Program-made: the position numbers and the translations under genes
Source: Burhinus oedicnemus
Lineage: Eukaryota; Chordata; Aves; Charadriiformes; Burhinidae
Assembly (NCBI GenBank): GCA_008921705.1
Contig: VFFE01007568.1
Location: 672,928-736,927 of the forward strand
DNA length: 64,000 nucleotides
Direction: 5' to 3'
Notes under the pieces: generated by a model
Databases searched by the model: none
Seen by the model: only the letters and a program-made list of their open reading frames with translations
Told to the model about the DNA's origin: nothing
In this document: positions 36,375 to 47,757 of the stretch, piece by piece
Layout of the letters: each line of letters opens with the position of its first letter
Position numbering within the stretch: the stretch's first letter is position 1

Positions 36375-38890
36375 AAAGCTTTGATACTTATTCGTCTGAT
36401 CTTTTTTGAGACTAGTAAACTTCATCACCTGAAACCATCAGCTTCATTTTCAGAAGAAAATCCCCGAGGTTACTGCAAGCTCTAAGCACAAGAGAGATCC
36501 CAAAATGACGGTTCCTCTTTCTAGTTCTCAAGGGAGGCAGCCAGCTGTATGACAGTCCTGTCAACCAGCATCTTTCAGAGAAGGTAAAGGCAATTATTTT
36601 TTTCCTTTCTCCTAATTTAATGTGAGAACCAAGTACCTACTGAGAGCAGGAAGAACTTGGGAGGAAGCATCCAGTGCAGAAGCTCTGGTCAGGGGAGAAC
36701 AGCGATGCTGCATGAGGCAGTGCCATAGACCCCACAAAAGATGGGAAATCCAGAACTGGATGGAAACAGCCAGGGCCCCAGGCTAGCAGATTGTCCATCT
36801 CAGGAGAGCTGTACTGAAAAGCAAATAGATTTGCAGAAGGTCATCAAGGACTGCCGTACTGCCTTCACTCATGAGGGGATCTAGATGAGCTCGCTGTTGG
36901 GCTGAGCCATGTCCACCCTAGGTGTGCCCACTGCTGGCCAGCCTTACTGGAAAATGTGGTGCTGGAAGGTAGGAGACGAGGAGGAAGGGAGGTGGAAGAA
37001 ACCTGACCCACACATTTTGCAGGCAGGTGCTCTCTTCTGGCCAGTTTAGTTGGGAGCTTGTCTTTCCTCCGCTCGGAGGAGACAGCCCACCATCAGACTC
37101 CCCCATAGAGCCAGAAAGCAGTCAGCCTCTCATACTTTCCAGTTCCCTGACAAGAAGGACAGACTCCTCAGGGGTCAAGCAACTATACCACACCATTGCT
37201 GCTTGACTTCCACACCTGGGACTCTACAGTTTCACCGCTCCTTTGGATTAGGAGGAAACAAAAGCTTTCAGTCCCTACTGTGCAGCTAAGGGGCCCGTTT
37301 CTCAGGTTCCTCATACCTTCTTCTTTCCTCTCTCTTTTCCCTAGCTGGGAAGAGATGAAACGCAGTGGGGCTCGACACCACCCTGCTGCTTCTACCCCAG
37401 TTAGCTGGGTGCAGCCAGGTCAACCATAGGCACAAACGCTGCATCCTAGCTCTGGATGGCAGCCTGCTTGTGGCAGGTGGGTGGGTTGTGATCCCCAGGT
37501 CCTCCCAGGTCCCCCCAGGTTCCCAGCTCTGTAAGACCATTGCAGAGGGCCTGTGTTGGATCAGGACCCATCTGACAAGGCATCCGAAGAGAAAGGGAGT
37601 TTCCATTCATTTCTCTAAACTGCTCATCACAGCCGCTGCAACACTGCTGCCGGGCTTCAGCAAGCTGTCCATCACCCACATGGATCGCAAAGCTGGAATG
37701 GGGTCCGGAGAAAGTAGCTGGGACGAATTTTGTCTTTCCCGACTGGCTCCCAAGGGTGCTGTTCAGCACAGGAATGGAATACCCAGCTCCTGCTTGCTGG
37801 CCACGGCACTGCGCAGGCAAAGTCATGGCCGCGTGGGGACCCTCACAAGCAATTCTGCATGTGTGCACGGAAAGCAGACACACTCTCCTTCTCACAGTGC
37901 TCAAGTAGCATGTAATAACTGCTTAAACCAATGGCACTTACTTGCAGTCCTAATGATTCCCTTCCTCCTCTCCTGCTCTGGTGTGAAGAAGATCAAGTTA
38001 CTCATCGGGGGCTCTCAGTACTTCCCACACCGAAACCTTTCCCACCGAAGAGCTCTCACAGCTAGCCAGAGACATGCTGCTACCTTCCTCCCTTTAAATT
38101 TTTTGGGGAACCAGGCAGGGGGTGAAGCCTCTTGATGGGCTGCTTGGGTGGGAGTTTTACTGCAGTGGAAATAGGTACCATGGGATCAAAGAGGCATAAA
38201 CCTTCATAAAAAAAAAAAAAAACAAACCAAAAACAACACTGCAAGAAGTACTGTTGAAAAACCCAGGGCTGCTGACAGCCAAACTCATATTTTCCGATAG
38301 CCAAAAAGATCTAAGGACAAAGCCTTGGTCCAGTGGAAAGGGGGGATTTCCATTGATCTCAAAGGCACCAAGGTTTCAATAAAAGTTGGGGTTTTTGATG
38401 CTTACTAACCTAAATTCAGTTTCTAAATATTTTGGAGGCACTCACAGAAGTACAAGCCAAACATGAGGAAATCTATCTCTGCCCTCAGTTTGTGACAAAG
38501 CATTACAGGAAAAGGGGCCTTCATGTTAAGTAACAGAAAAAATATAATAAAAAGGGGGATTTTCACCAAAAGCTGCACGGTAGCGTGACTACAGCCTAAA
38601 GTATGTGAAAATACCAGAATGCAGTAATCAAACCCATGGAGATCTGGGGGGAAATCTCTTTCAGAGTCTCAGTAACTGAATAAAGAAGAGAATTTAAAAA
38701 CAGTATTCACTGCATCTGTTCCCTGTCACATGCCCTCCACAAACAGCCTTTTACTAAATTACAGGCATAGTTAATCTATTAAGCATAACAAGAAAGAAAC
38801 AGTAATATCATCATGTTTCCCCTTCTAGGATACTAATTGCCTGTCATTTTTTTCTCATTATAAAGGTCATTTCATTGTTTGTCTTGATGC
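36375..38890. other. Unique sequence with long chance frames
   Basis: The segment holds the longest uninterrupted frame in the window (37359-38135, plus strand), with an overlapping 152-codon minus-strand frame. No domain is visible and the first ATG in the plus frame is only at 37680. A good splice acceptor (pyrimidine run ending CCCTAG at 37344) lies just upstream, but the frame has a TGA at 37356-37358 after it. A poly-A run lies at 38207-38222. Confidence 0.5.
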
Positions 38891-38894
38891 TATT

Positions 38895-38922
38895 GGGAGG
38901 GGCTTGAGGGGGAGGGGGGGAT
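38895..38922 (+). repeat. G-rich tract able to form a G-quadruplex
   Basis: Four or more G runs of three or longer are separated by one to five bases (GGGAGGGGCTTGAGGGGG followed by AGGGGGGGG). This satisfies the usual G3+N1-7 rule. Confidence 0.8.
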
Positions 38923-38997
38923 CCCAAGCCGGAGGCAAGCAAAAAGCTCTGCTTTGAGTTTTGCAGAGAGGGACTGACATCTTTTACAGGAGGGAGA

Positions 38998-39028
38998 GTG
39001 TGTGTGTGTGTGTGTGTGTGTATGTGTC
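38998..39028. repeat. (GT)n microsatellite
   Basis: About 12 GT units occur with one TA interruption near the end. It lies roughly 75 bases after the G-rich tract. Confidence 0.97.
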
Positions 39029-39362
39029 TGGAAAACCTCACCGCTCACGTGCAATCTGGTGCAGCTTGGCAAACGGCGAATGCGGTGCCCACGCTTCTTC
39101 TGTGCAAATGGTGTTAATTCCTGTGGACATCCCTCACCATTAAAAGTGTGGCAGCTGATAAGCAGCAACGTTTATATGAGATAAATCGCGGTAATGCTTT
39201 CAAAATAAACTCGAGAAACCTGGACCGGCACCAAGAGCAGAGCCATTCTGTGCTTGGAGGTGGAAAGCAAAAGGTCTGACCCTACAGAAGTAATTACTTG
39301 CATGGCTGTTGCATCGCAGCATTCCCTGGTTTTATTGCTTTTGTGTTTCTCTTCACAAATAG

Positions 39363-39527
39363 CCTGTGGGTTATACATCTGAAAATACAGTCCTGCCAAA
39401 CGAAGCAGGGGAAATAATAGGAGCAGCTAGTGTCCGGCTCAGCTACCTGCCAACTGTTTTGGCAGGAGTGGTGGTGGGGTTTTTTGCTGCTTTAATTTTT
39501 ATCATCACCATTGATGAGTTAAGTTTG
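39363..39527 (+). other. Candidate exon encoding a membrane-helix-like segment
   Basis: A strong acceptor (pyrimidine-rich 39330-39356, then CACAAATAG ending 39362) is followed by exactly 55 open codons and a donor TTG|GTGAGG with GT at 39528-39529. The product has a polar first half and then LPTVLAGVVVGFFAALIFII, about 20 hydrophobic residues flanked by a charged DEL, like a single transmembrane helix. The 165-nt length would keep phase. No homologue comes to mind. The signals are seen directly, but expression and reality are inferred, and T-rich DNA produces hydrophobic frames by chance. Confidence 0.28.
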
Positions 39528-39540
39528 GTGAGGAGAGCGG

Positions 39541-39645
39541 TATGGCAGGGGAAAAAAAAAGAGGGAAGGTGAAAGGCGGGAGAGATGAGGGCAGGAAGGG
39601 GCAGGTTGGAGTGATGCTGAGGCGAGAGGAGGGGAGGGAGAGGCT
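39541..39645. repeat. Purine-rich tract
   Basis: The plus strand is almost all A and G over about 100 bases (AAAAAAAAAGAGGG and later GGCGAGAGGAGGGGAGGG). It is low-complexity sequence directly after the exon candidate. Confidence 0.75.
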
Positions 39646-39649
39646 GGCA

Positions 39650-42600
39650 GCCAAAAGCCGTGCAACTCCGAGGACGAAAGCAGGGCCAGCTTGTTTGAGG
39701 AGATGTCACCGAGAGGAGGGGTTTGGGAACGTAATTTATGAGTCCTGCTGCTAGAGATTCCTCTTTGTCATTTGCTCCTCCGTGTGTTGCGCATACCAAA
39801 CACTTCCCCCACAAAGGTGGATAAACTGCCTTAATGCTACGGAGATCAAGATGCTGCACCTCCTGCTTCACCTCTGCTGCTTCAAAAAGTAACCTGGAAA
39901 GTGCTTATGTAGCATATTGATTTGTCATCTATATTTCAAAACACTGTCTGAACTGTTTCGTAAGGTAGGAGGGCTTAAAAATCAGGCGGCTTAAAAAGAG
40001 TGTATGATTGCTTCTTCTCAACGTACCGTGTAAAATTACAGTTTCATCAGCTGCAACTACACAAGTCTAAGATATAATTTCACATCTCTAAACGATTTTT
40101 CATATAACATGGTAGTTATAGTCAATTAATAAGTTATTCAATAAATATTTTAATTGATGTTTAATTAACCCGCTGTGGAATGCAAGCGTATTTATAGCTG
40201 CTGCTAAGGGCACATTTCTAAACAGTAAAATAATGGTATTTTACAGAAATCTGGTACATAATAGTAGTGCAATTATACTCCTAGCTGCAATGTGCATAAT
40301 TTGTGATCTTGTAGGTTAATTCTGCCGGGCTGCACTCCAGTATTCAGCAGTAGCAGGCAATGAGCAGCAGTATCTCCCTGAGACAGCGGCTCCCCCTTGC
40401 CTCTACGCATGCTCCTTCAGCCAAGGACACCTACAACAAAGCACGGGTTTGCCTGAAAGGACGATCCTGAGTTGCTCAGAGGGTGCAACTGCGTGAAAAT
40501 AGATGAAAACCCCAGTCATGGCACTTTGCTGAGGGCTCCAAGGGAGTTGCAGGCATAGAAGTCCAAAAATGCGATGCCAGAGCGCAGCTGCTGCCTCGCG
40601 CTGGCAGTGCCAGCATCCCCGAGCACTTGGCTTGTTTTCTTTGAAAAGGAAGTCCCAGGAACTGTTCCTGTGCTGGGAACCACCAGAGCTGGATGGTGCA
40701 GGGCAGCCTGCCTCCTTCCTGAGGCACGTGGGTTGAGCTCCCTCCTCTCCCTCGGGAGCATCAGAACCTCCTCCTGCTTCCCACGTGACTGCCTGGACCT
40801 CCGTGTTGCCCTGATGGGAGGCATGGGGGGCTCTTGTCCTCCCCATGAAAACAGGTCACCTGTGTAGGAGGGAGTGATCTGGGGCTCAGGAAGGTATGTT
40901 GTGAGCAGGGGGCTCCCCCATGCCGTCTCAGCTGAGTAAAGAAAAGAATGGTCAGAAACAACAGCGTTGTAGGGAACTGGGTGAAAGCTCTTCCTTCTTT
41001 GACACATCAGTTATTTGCAGTTCTGACGTCTTCTGCGCTCAACATTGTGCAGAAATAGCGGTCAATGCTATCAAACACTGATGAAAGCGTGCGAGGGGAA
41101 GAGGGAGAGGAGGGGAAGCTGCTCTTTTTGAAGAGGCAGAGGATGAGAGCGGAGCGTGTTCCACCAAGAAGAGTCAGTCCTCAGACAAAAGGAAAGCTCT
41201 TAGAAAGCTTCGCAATCATTTTCCAGCGTCAATATTTATTATGGAGGAGCATGCCTTGCCCTAATTCATATTAACTGGGGATGGCCAATTAAATACTGTA
41301 ATAAAGACAATTCCCATTTGTTCTATATAATGAGACTGCCCATCTGTGTTGTGAACTCGGTAATAACCCTACCAAAGCTGCATGCCTGAGCGGTGAAGAT
41401 CATTTCACGTTGCTTAGCTTGGGGAAAATCATGTAGGAGTCTGATTTTCAAAGGCAAGATTTGTCAAATATTTTATCACACTTCAGGTAAACATAAACTG
41501 GGGAACAGGGCAGACGCACAACGGTACTCACAAAGCCACTGTTTAATTTTTCCCCTGTTTCCTCTCTGGAGATATTAATATTTGCTGATAGACTTTAAAA
41601 TCTATGTTTCTACCTCATTAAAATAATTCTGTCTCAGTAGTGGCTTGTAATGTAGCTGTCTGCAGTTCCCCACTCTCCCAAGCTGCGGCCAGCTATGAAT
41701 TCCCAGATGGACTGTCTGTGAACCTGAAAACCCAGAGTTATGACCTGTTGTGATTCCATGGCCATGGAAGTGGATGTTGCATGTCCTGACATCTATTGCA
41801 TTCTGCTGTGGGGAAATAAATGAGAAGAGGAAAAAAAAAAAAAAAAAAGAAGAAAAAAGAGAAACCTTATTGGATCCATTAATTTTGAGATTGCTGTTTG
41901 AAATAGGAAACAACAAAGTCTTATTGAATGTCTTGTCTTGTGTCTTCTGATGGCTCCTGGACACCTGTGTGTCCTGCGTTCAGGTACATGGACAGGTAAT
42001 GAAGGAGACAGAGTAGATCTGTGTGATGCAAAATAAGATCAGGTTAAATTGCACAGGGTGACAGAGAGCACTATTATGATGGCACTATCCGTGCATTGCA
42101 AACTGGGTATCATCTGGTACAACACCTGTTTAGAAGGACGCAGTACCTCCACAGTGGTGGAGCATGGGGATGGGGCTCCGACAGTAAGCCTGCAGGAACT
42201 TTAGACATTATTTAGATGTGTGCCCATCTGGGTATTCCTGTGAACCGAGGCAAGACATCCCTCCCCTGGCTGCAGGGTGATTTGTAGCTCTGACAGAACT
42301 CAGCTCCTGTTATGGAGCAGCCAGAGTGGAGGGAGCTTCGGCACAGAACGTGGCACCAGGAGCGTCCCTGCCCACTGCAGTGGGTGCTGCCTGCCCTGCC
42401 ACATTGGGCAAAGAAGCACCAGCACTGCCATCAAGCCAACCGCGCGCCCATCGCGGGCTGCTCCACTGGAGTAATCTGGAGGTAAAGACAAGACAACTGG
42501 CCTTAAATAGTAGCCCAAAGAAGAAGAAACTCCATTGAATCTAATACGTTTAATATGGGGCTGAATTTCACCCATTGTCCACCATGCTTGAGATACAAAC

Positions 42601-45600
42601 AGGCTTTTCTTGAACATCCATGATTTCTTATGCCACTGAATTACAAATATGTTTATTGTGGGCAATGGTAAGAAAACAAGTCTCCATTTGTAATCGAATT
42701 TCCTCCTAACCCATCTACTATAACAGCCTAAGGTATTCATGGGCTGGGGCATGTACAGTGCGTGCTTACATCTTTGTTCTCACAAGGCAGCAGGGCCACA
42801 CCACAGCTGGTAGGACTCGTGCTATGTTGTGCCAGTAATTGTGCCTCCCAGGAAAAGCCTCTCCCACTGTCCAGCAGCAACTGAAAGGACCAAGTACAAC
42901 AATTACTTGTCATTTACTTCTCTGTTATAAAGTGTTTTAAACAAGAAGCTCCTCTCCTGTATTAGAAGGGGGTGGAGAGGCATGATACGTATTCTTTAAC
43001 AGAGGGGCTATACATACACGTGGTCAAGACAGAGATACTGAAATGTTAGGAAAGCATAAATGCACTGAGGATGGAAAGAAAAAGAAAAGATAATTAGGGA
43101 ACCAGAGGAACTCTGAATAGAGGGATGAAAAACAAAAGCTGCTTCCATTGGTGGAAGGACACGGAGATTGTCGAGAGAAAAAAAAAAAAAATTTAATCAT
43201 ATAAATGCTTTGTCCTTGCAGACAAGAAAAGGGTGCCTACTTTGCACACAGCTTTTTAGCTTTGGATTTATTAGTTTATTTTGTAACTGCATTTTTTAAC
43301 CTACCTAGAGAATATCAAATCTGAAATTTAAAGCAAATCACACAATTCTTTCTGAAAGGCAGCAGGCAATACTTTAACCTTGTCTTTGTCAATTTTCTGC
43401 TGTGTGTGTAGCTCTAATTAGATTCATAGCTCACATTAATATTGTGGTACCAACTGCTCAGCAGCCACATCCATATTTCTCAAACTTTCCAGCTGAAAAC
43501 TATTCATAATTCAGTGTCACATATAGATTTTTAAGACTGATGATATTTGAGCTGCCAAGAAAATGAATGGAGTTCATTTGGGGTCACGTCCTTAATCCCT
43601 GCGTGTAATTGGTGTCTGGCTTCTGTAGCTCCTTCCCTCAACCAAGAGATAAGCAATGTAACTTAGTACTGCCTCATTGCTACGGCAGCCCAGGGAGCCA
43701 GAGAAATAGCATGTACACCTCCGTAAAGGAGTTCTTATACATGCATGTTCTCCAAAACCTCAACTTGCACGTGTTGCACTGGGAAAAGGTAGCGGGTAGG
43801 TGGAGAAAGTTTCTGGAGGCATTATGTTTGCTGGCTGAATTGAAAAAGCTTGCTTGCCATACCCCCTTACTCCACACTGGCTGCCGTCAAGAAAGGTAGA
43901 GGCACAGCTATGGGTGAGTCTGAGCTCCCCTTGCATCCCGGTGCACCTCATTCCCATCAGCCAGCCCTACCTGAAGAAGCAGCAGCAGAAGGGGGGCTCC
44001 CTGCTCTCAGACGCTGTGTGCTCCACGCAGAGGGAAGCCAGCTAGGTTTGGATCTATTGCATGGTCATACTGCTTTGCAGATTTTAGAGTTGCTGTCCAA
44101 TGATGGCAGATTTCAATTTGATGCTGCGGATGGGTGCAAGGAAAAATTAAAAAAAAAAAAAAAAAAGCCAAAATCACCTACGACCAAAAAATACAACGCT
44201 TCTGGTTATAAGAGGCTTTCATTTTGGTGAGTTCCTAGATACAGCTCCATAAACCACAGTTAAGGAAGAGTGCGCAACATTTCTAAGTCATGGAGCCTCC
44301 TTTCAATTCCCTAAACCATATCTGTGAGCCCAAATTTGATTTTCAGACATGGTGAGGCCTGCCTAACACTGTCTAAATTTATTCGGTGCGGCAGGGAACC
44401 TGCAACCTTGAGGATCCCACACTTATTTAAATTCCTAATGTAGTTTTCCAAATATGTCATTCTCCTTGAGCGGTATGAAAAAGCTCCACTGAACCTCATC
44501 TTAACAAATTGTAATTGCACTCAGTGATTCAAGGCTGGTTGTCCTGAGCTTGTTCTTCCCAGGGACCAGCTGCTTGTCCAAGGCCACTGGAAAGACCTTC
44601 CTCAGCAGAAGAATGCCAGGCAAAGCAGACTAAACATACTCCTCCCCTGAAAGGCTCTTTTCTTTAAGGTCAGACCAGCTTGGGAAAGCCAAACCCTTCT
44701 ACTTCTTGCTGTAGTTATCTTTGAGGAGTGAAAAAATTTCCTAGCACTCTTAATCTCTTACTGGGGCTTGTTCTTTAAATGTTTGGGCTATGATAGTCCT
44801 AAAGACCCAAATTATGAGTACTGTGCTAGAGGCAGTAGGTGTTAAAGGTAGTCACCTGCTGACAAGATTACAATTTTACATTAAGCTAAGAAATCAGAGA
44901 TGGGAAAGCACGACCAACACAAAAGAAGCAGCAGAGTGAGGCTGGCATGGTTTCCATGGACTGGCTGTGTACACAGTTTTAGCTATGTTTATAAGTATGT
45001 AAACAAATACGTAATAACACATTTCCTCAGTTCAACAAGAAGGGTGAGAAATCCGATTTAACTGTGTAAATACGCAGTCAGATACTGTGTCTAGAGAAGC
45101 AAGTGATTCCTGATGCAAGCATTCATACATAGTTTTGAGTAATGACTGATTTTCATGTTATGTAAATCTGATCCTCTGGGTATTACTCTCTGGATAAGAC
45201 ATGTGATTAAATTTAATGTCAAAACTTAAATGTATTCTCAGAGCTTCTGGTTAGATAGCTGCTTACATGGTGATTTATTATGCTCATGAAGGCATGACTA
45301 CTACTGTTCTGCTGGTTGCTTTCAATGTTCCGGCTAACGAGAAAATTAATATTTCTGCATTGCTAAAATGCTTTGCAATTCGTACTTCCAGAGAGTAGCA
45401 AGAGGATAAAATCAAAAAGAATAAATGTGGTAGACTCATGTTAATAAAGAACAATACAGTTTTCATCTCCTGAATTTTGTTCCACGGTATTTACAAATTG
45501 TTCAAAATGAGACAACATGAGCTCCTTGAGCTGGTCTTCTGCAGCCTTCTGAAGAAGTCTTGGTGGTCAGGACAAGTAAAACCATGTGATATTGGGAAGT

Positions 45601-47557
45601 CTGCATTCAGTGCTCTGTCAGATCAGCTAAGTGGATGCCTACACAGAAACAGTAAGCTCATTTTACCAAACCGTGTCCCTGGTCTTGCGAATTTTACGTG
45701 TATGAAAGAGGTGAGCAAATGCATAACTTCTAGCAAAACTGGTGATGCTGCAAAATCAGAATGTTAGGAGGGCAGAGCTGAGAGACCTACATTTCTGCAA
45801 TAATAACTGAGCTTTCAAAGCATTTATTATGGTGTAGAGCATAAAAGGGTTTCAAAAATAACACAAAACATGGAATACAAAAGGCAAAACTCTGACAAAC
45901 AGCAAGTGTATAAGGAATTGATGTGAGGTATTGGTAATCAATGAAAAAGCTCCCTCTGCTTGAGGGATTATATCCATGTTTTGGCTCTAGTCATGACAGT
46001 CATGACTGCCCTCCGCGTATCTGGTGTGGCTATCTGCGGACAGGAAGAGCAAGCGGGTATGTTTCAGTCTTACAACTTAGCATAAAGAGGTAGGATGACC
46101 TCTAGCTTTGAAAGCAAACCGCAATTAGAATGTTGCCCTGGAAATATTCATCAGGAAATGTGCAATTTCAACCCTGTTGGATACGGAACGTGTTTACATT
46201 TTTAAAATATTCTTCAAAAGGAAGCTTTCCGAACAACCAACAACTTCTGTAAAGGAGAGTAATCGTGTCTGCATCCAGCCATTACTCCTGATGCCATCTG
46301 AGTGACACAAATCCCTCTCAGCAGCGCGACAGTGTGCCTGGGCAGGCTTTTGCTCAAAGTCCTGCCTGCAGGGAGGTGCTTTGCGTTCTGCGAGTTTTGA
46401 ATTTCTGAAGTATTTGAACAAATAAAATGTTCCCTTAATATCAAATCAAAGTCAAATCAGTTGATGCTTTTCTTTTCTAATACCAAAAACGAAGTTCAGG
46501 GTGCTTCAGGGCTCTATGCTTGTGCACATTATTAAGGTGTATTCCCTCCAGTCTCATTGTAGGTTTGAATTATTCATGAAAACATACCTTCTACATCTGC
46601 AGATATGGAAGATGACACATTTTCAAATGAAAAGCCTGCTTTGTAATGCAAACAGAGTTCGTGGCAGAGAGAACGCATAAGCAGTCAGGGTGTGGGTTGG
46701 CACAGGTAACAGAATCTGTCCCAGAGACCACGACTGGCCCAATAGAGAGATTTTGCATGTCAGGCTAGAAGACCATTTGAAGAGCACTGAAAAATGAAGA
46801 AGGATTAGTAGAGTTGACCTAAACTGTGGCTGGCTCAGCACTCAAGGTAAGTCATTTAATTATTACAGACGAGCAGTAAAATATGAAGCAGTAGCACAGG
46901 TATTGATCTGTGCTAGCAGGGCGTCTGTTTAGCTTCTCAAGTGGGAAAAAACACATCTGTAAAACACAGATGATATAAAGCAAGTTGTAAACAGAGATCC
47001 CTGGAGTCTCTATCCTGCAGTCTCCTTCCCCCCGCTACTTCCTGGTTCTTAACATCCCACCCAGGAGCCAGTGAGGCCACAACTGTTCAGGTGTTAAGCT
47101 GTGGAAGTTCTCATTTCAGGTCCCCACTGGGCTGAGGGTCACCTAGACACCAGGTCTCTGCCCTCAGGGGTGTTTGGCCACCAGCCTGCTCTGCAGTGCA
47201 TCAACACCACAGTTGTGCCCAATTAAAGATACAGTTAGGGTCAGACCTAACATTTTGGGCTTCTCCAGGAACTCTGTGGACAGCAGGTGGGGATGTCCCT
47301 CCTCATGGGCGCTGGAGTGTCAGCTCCATCCCTGACTCCCTGCCGTCCTCAGGATCTGTCTGACAGTTTGTGACATGGTCTAGGTGAAGCCTGCTGATTT
47401 GGGGAGAGAGAATGAGAAGTGGAGACGGGACCTCTCAGCTGGAGCCTCTCGGGGAAGGAAGCCTGCACCCCAGCTGGAATCAGCATCTGCAGTTAGAAAG
47501 GGGTATCTAACCTCAGACACTGACTGGCATGGCCAGGCATGCCAGGCTGATATGAAT
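39650..47557. other. Unique non-coding sequence
   Basis: No gene is recognised. AT-rich candidate blocks occur at 40000-40340 and 43200-43560 (TAATTA at 43415-43420). Poly-A runs occur at 41829-41850, 43177-43190 and 44149-44166 without the flanks of a retrocopy. The GC-richer part at 40400-41010 carries chance frames on both strands. The stretch 47030-47550 is moderately GC-rich and unassigned. Confidence 0.5.
40000..40340. promoter_or_regulatory. Candidate conserved non-coding block
   Basis: This even-textured AT-rich block contains TCAATTAATAAG (40123-40134), TTAATTGATG (40150-40159) and TTAATTAA (40161-40168), with no simple repeats. The dense TAAT cores suggest homeodomain binding. The function is inferred. 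Confidence 0.25.
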
Positions 47558-47757
47558 TCATAGAATCATAGAATGGTTTAGGTTGGAAGGGACCTTAAAC
47601 ATCATGTAGTTCCAACTCCCTTGCCGTGGGCAAGGACACCTCCTACTAGACCAGATTGCTCAAAGCCTCATCCAGCCTGGCCTTGAACACTTCCAGGGAT
47701 GGGGCCTCCAGAGACTGGAGGTCACTGAACACCTTCATCTGAAAACAGTGACTTTTT
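47558..47757 (-). mobile_element. CR1 LINE 3'-end fragment
   Basis: The plus strand starts TCATAGAATCATAGAATGG, the reverse complement of a CR1 tail, then TTAGGTTGGAAGGGACC and CCTGGCCTTGAACACTTCC, all in the order of the antisense CR1 3' UTR. The last 50 bases are more diverged. Only the 3' end was inserted or retained. Confidence 0.93.

Noticed and set aside
40400..41010. 163- and 147-codon minus-strand frames.
   Set aside because: Same explanation: overlapping frames in GC-richer unique DNA with Pro/Ser/Arg-rich, domain-free products.
44141..44170. 18-base poly-A run that might be the tail of a retrocopied gene or SINE.
   Set aside because: The sequence before it has no gene-like frame or SINE promoter boxes, and no flanking duplication is visible.
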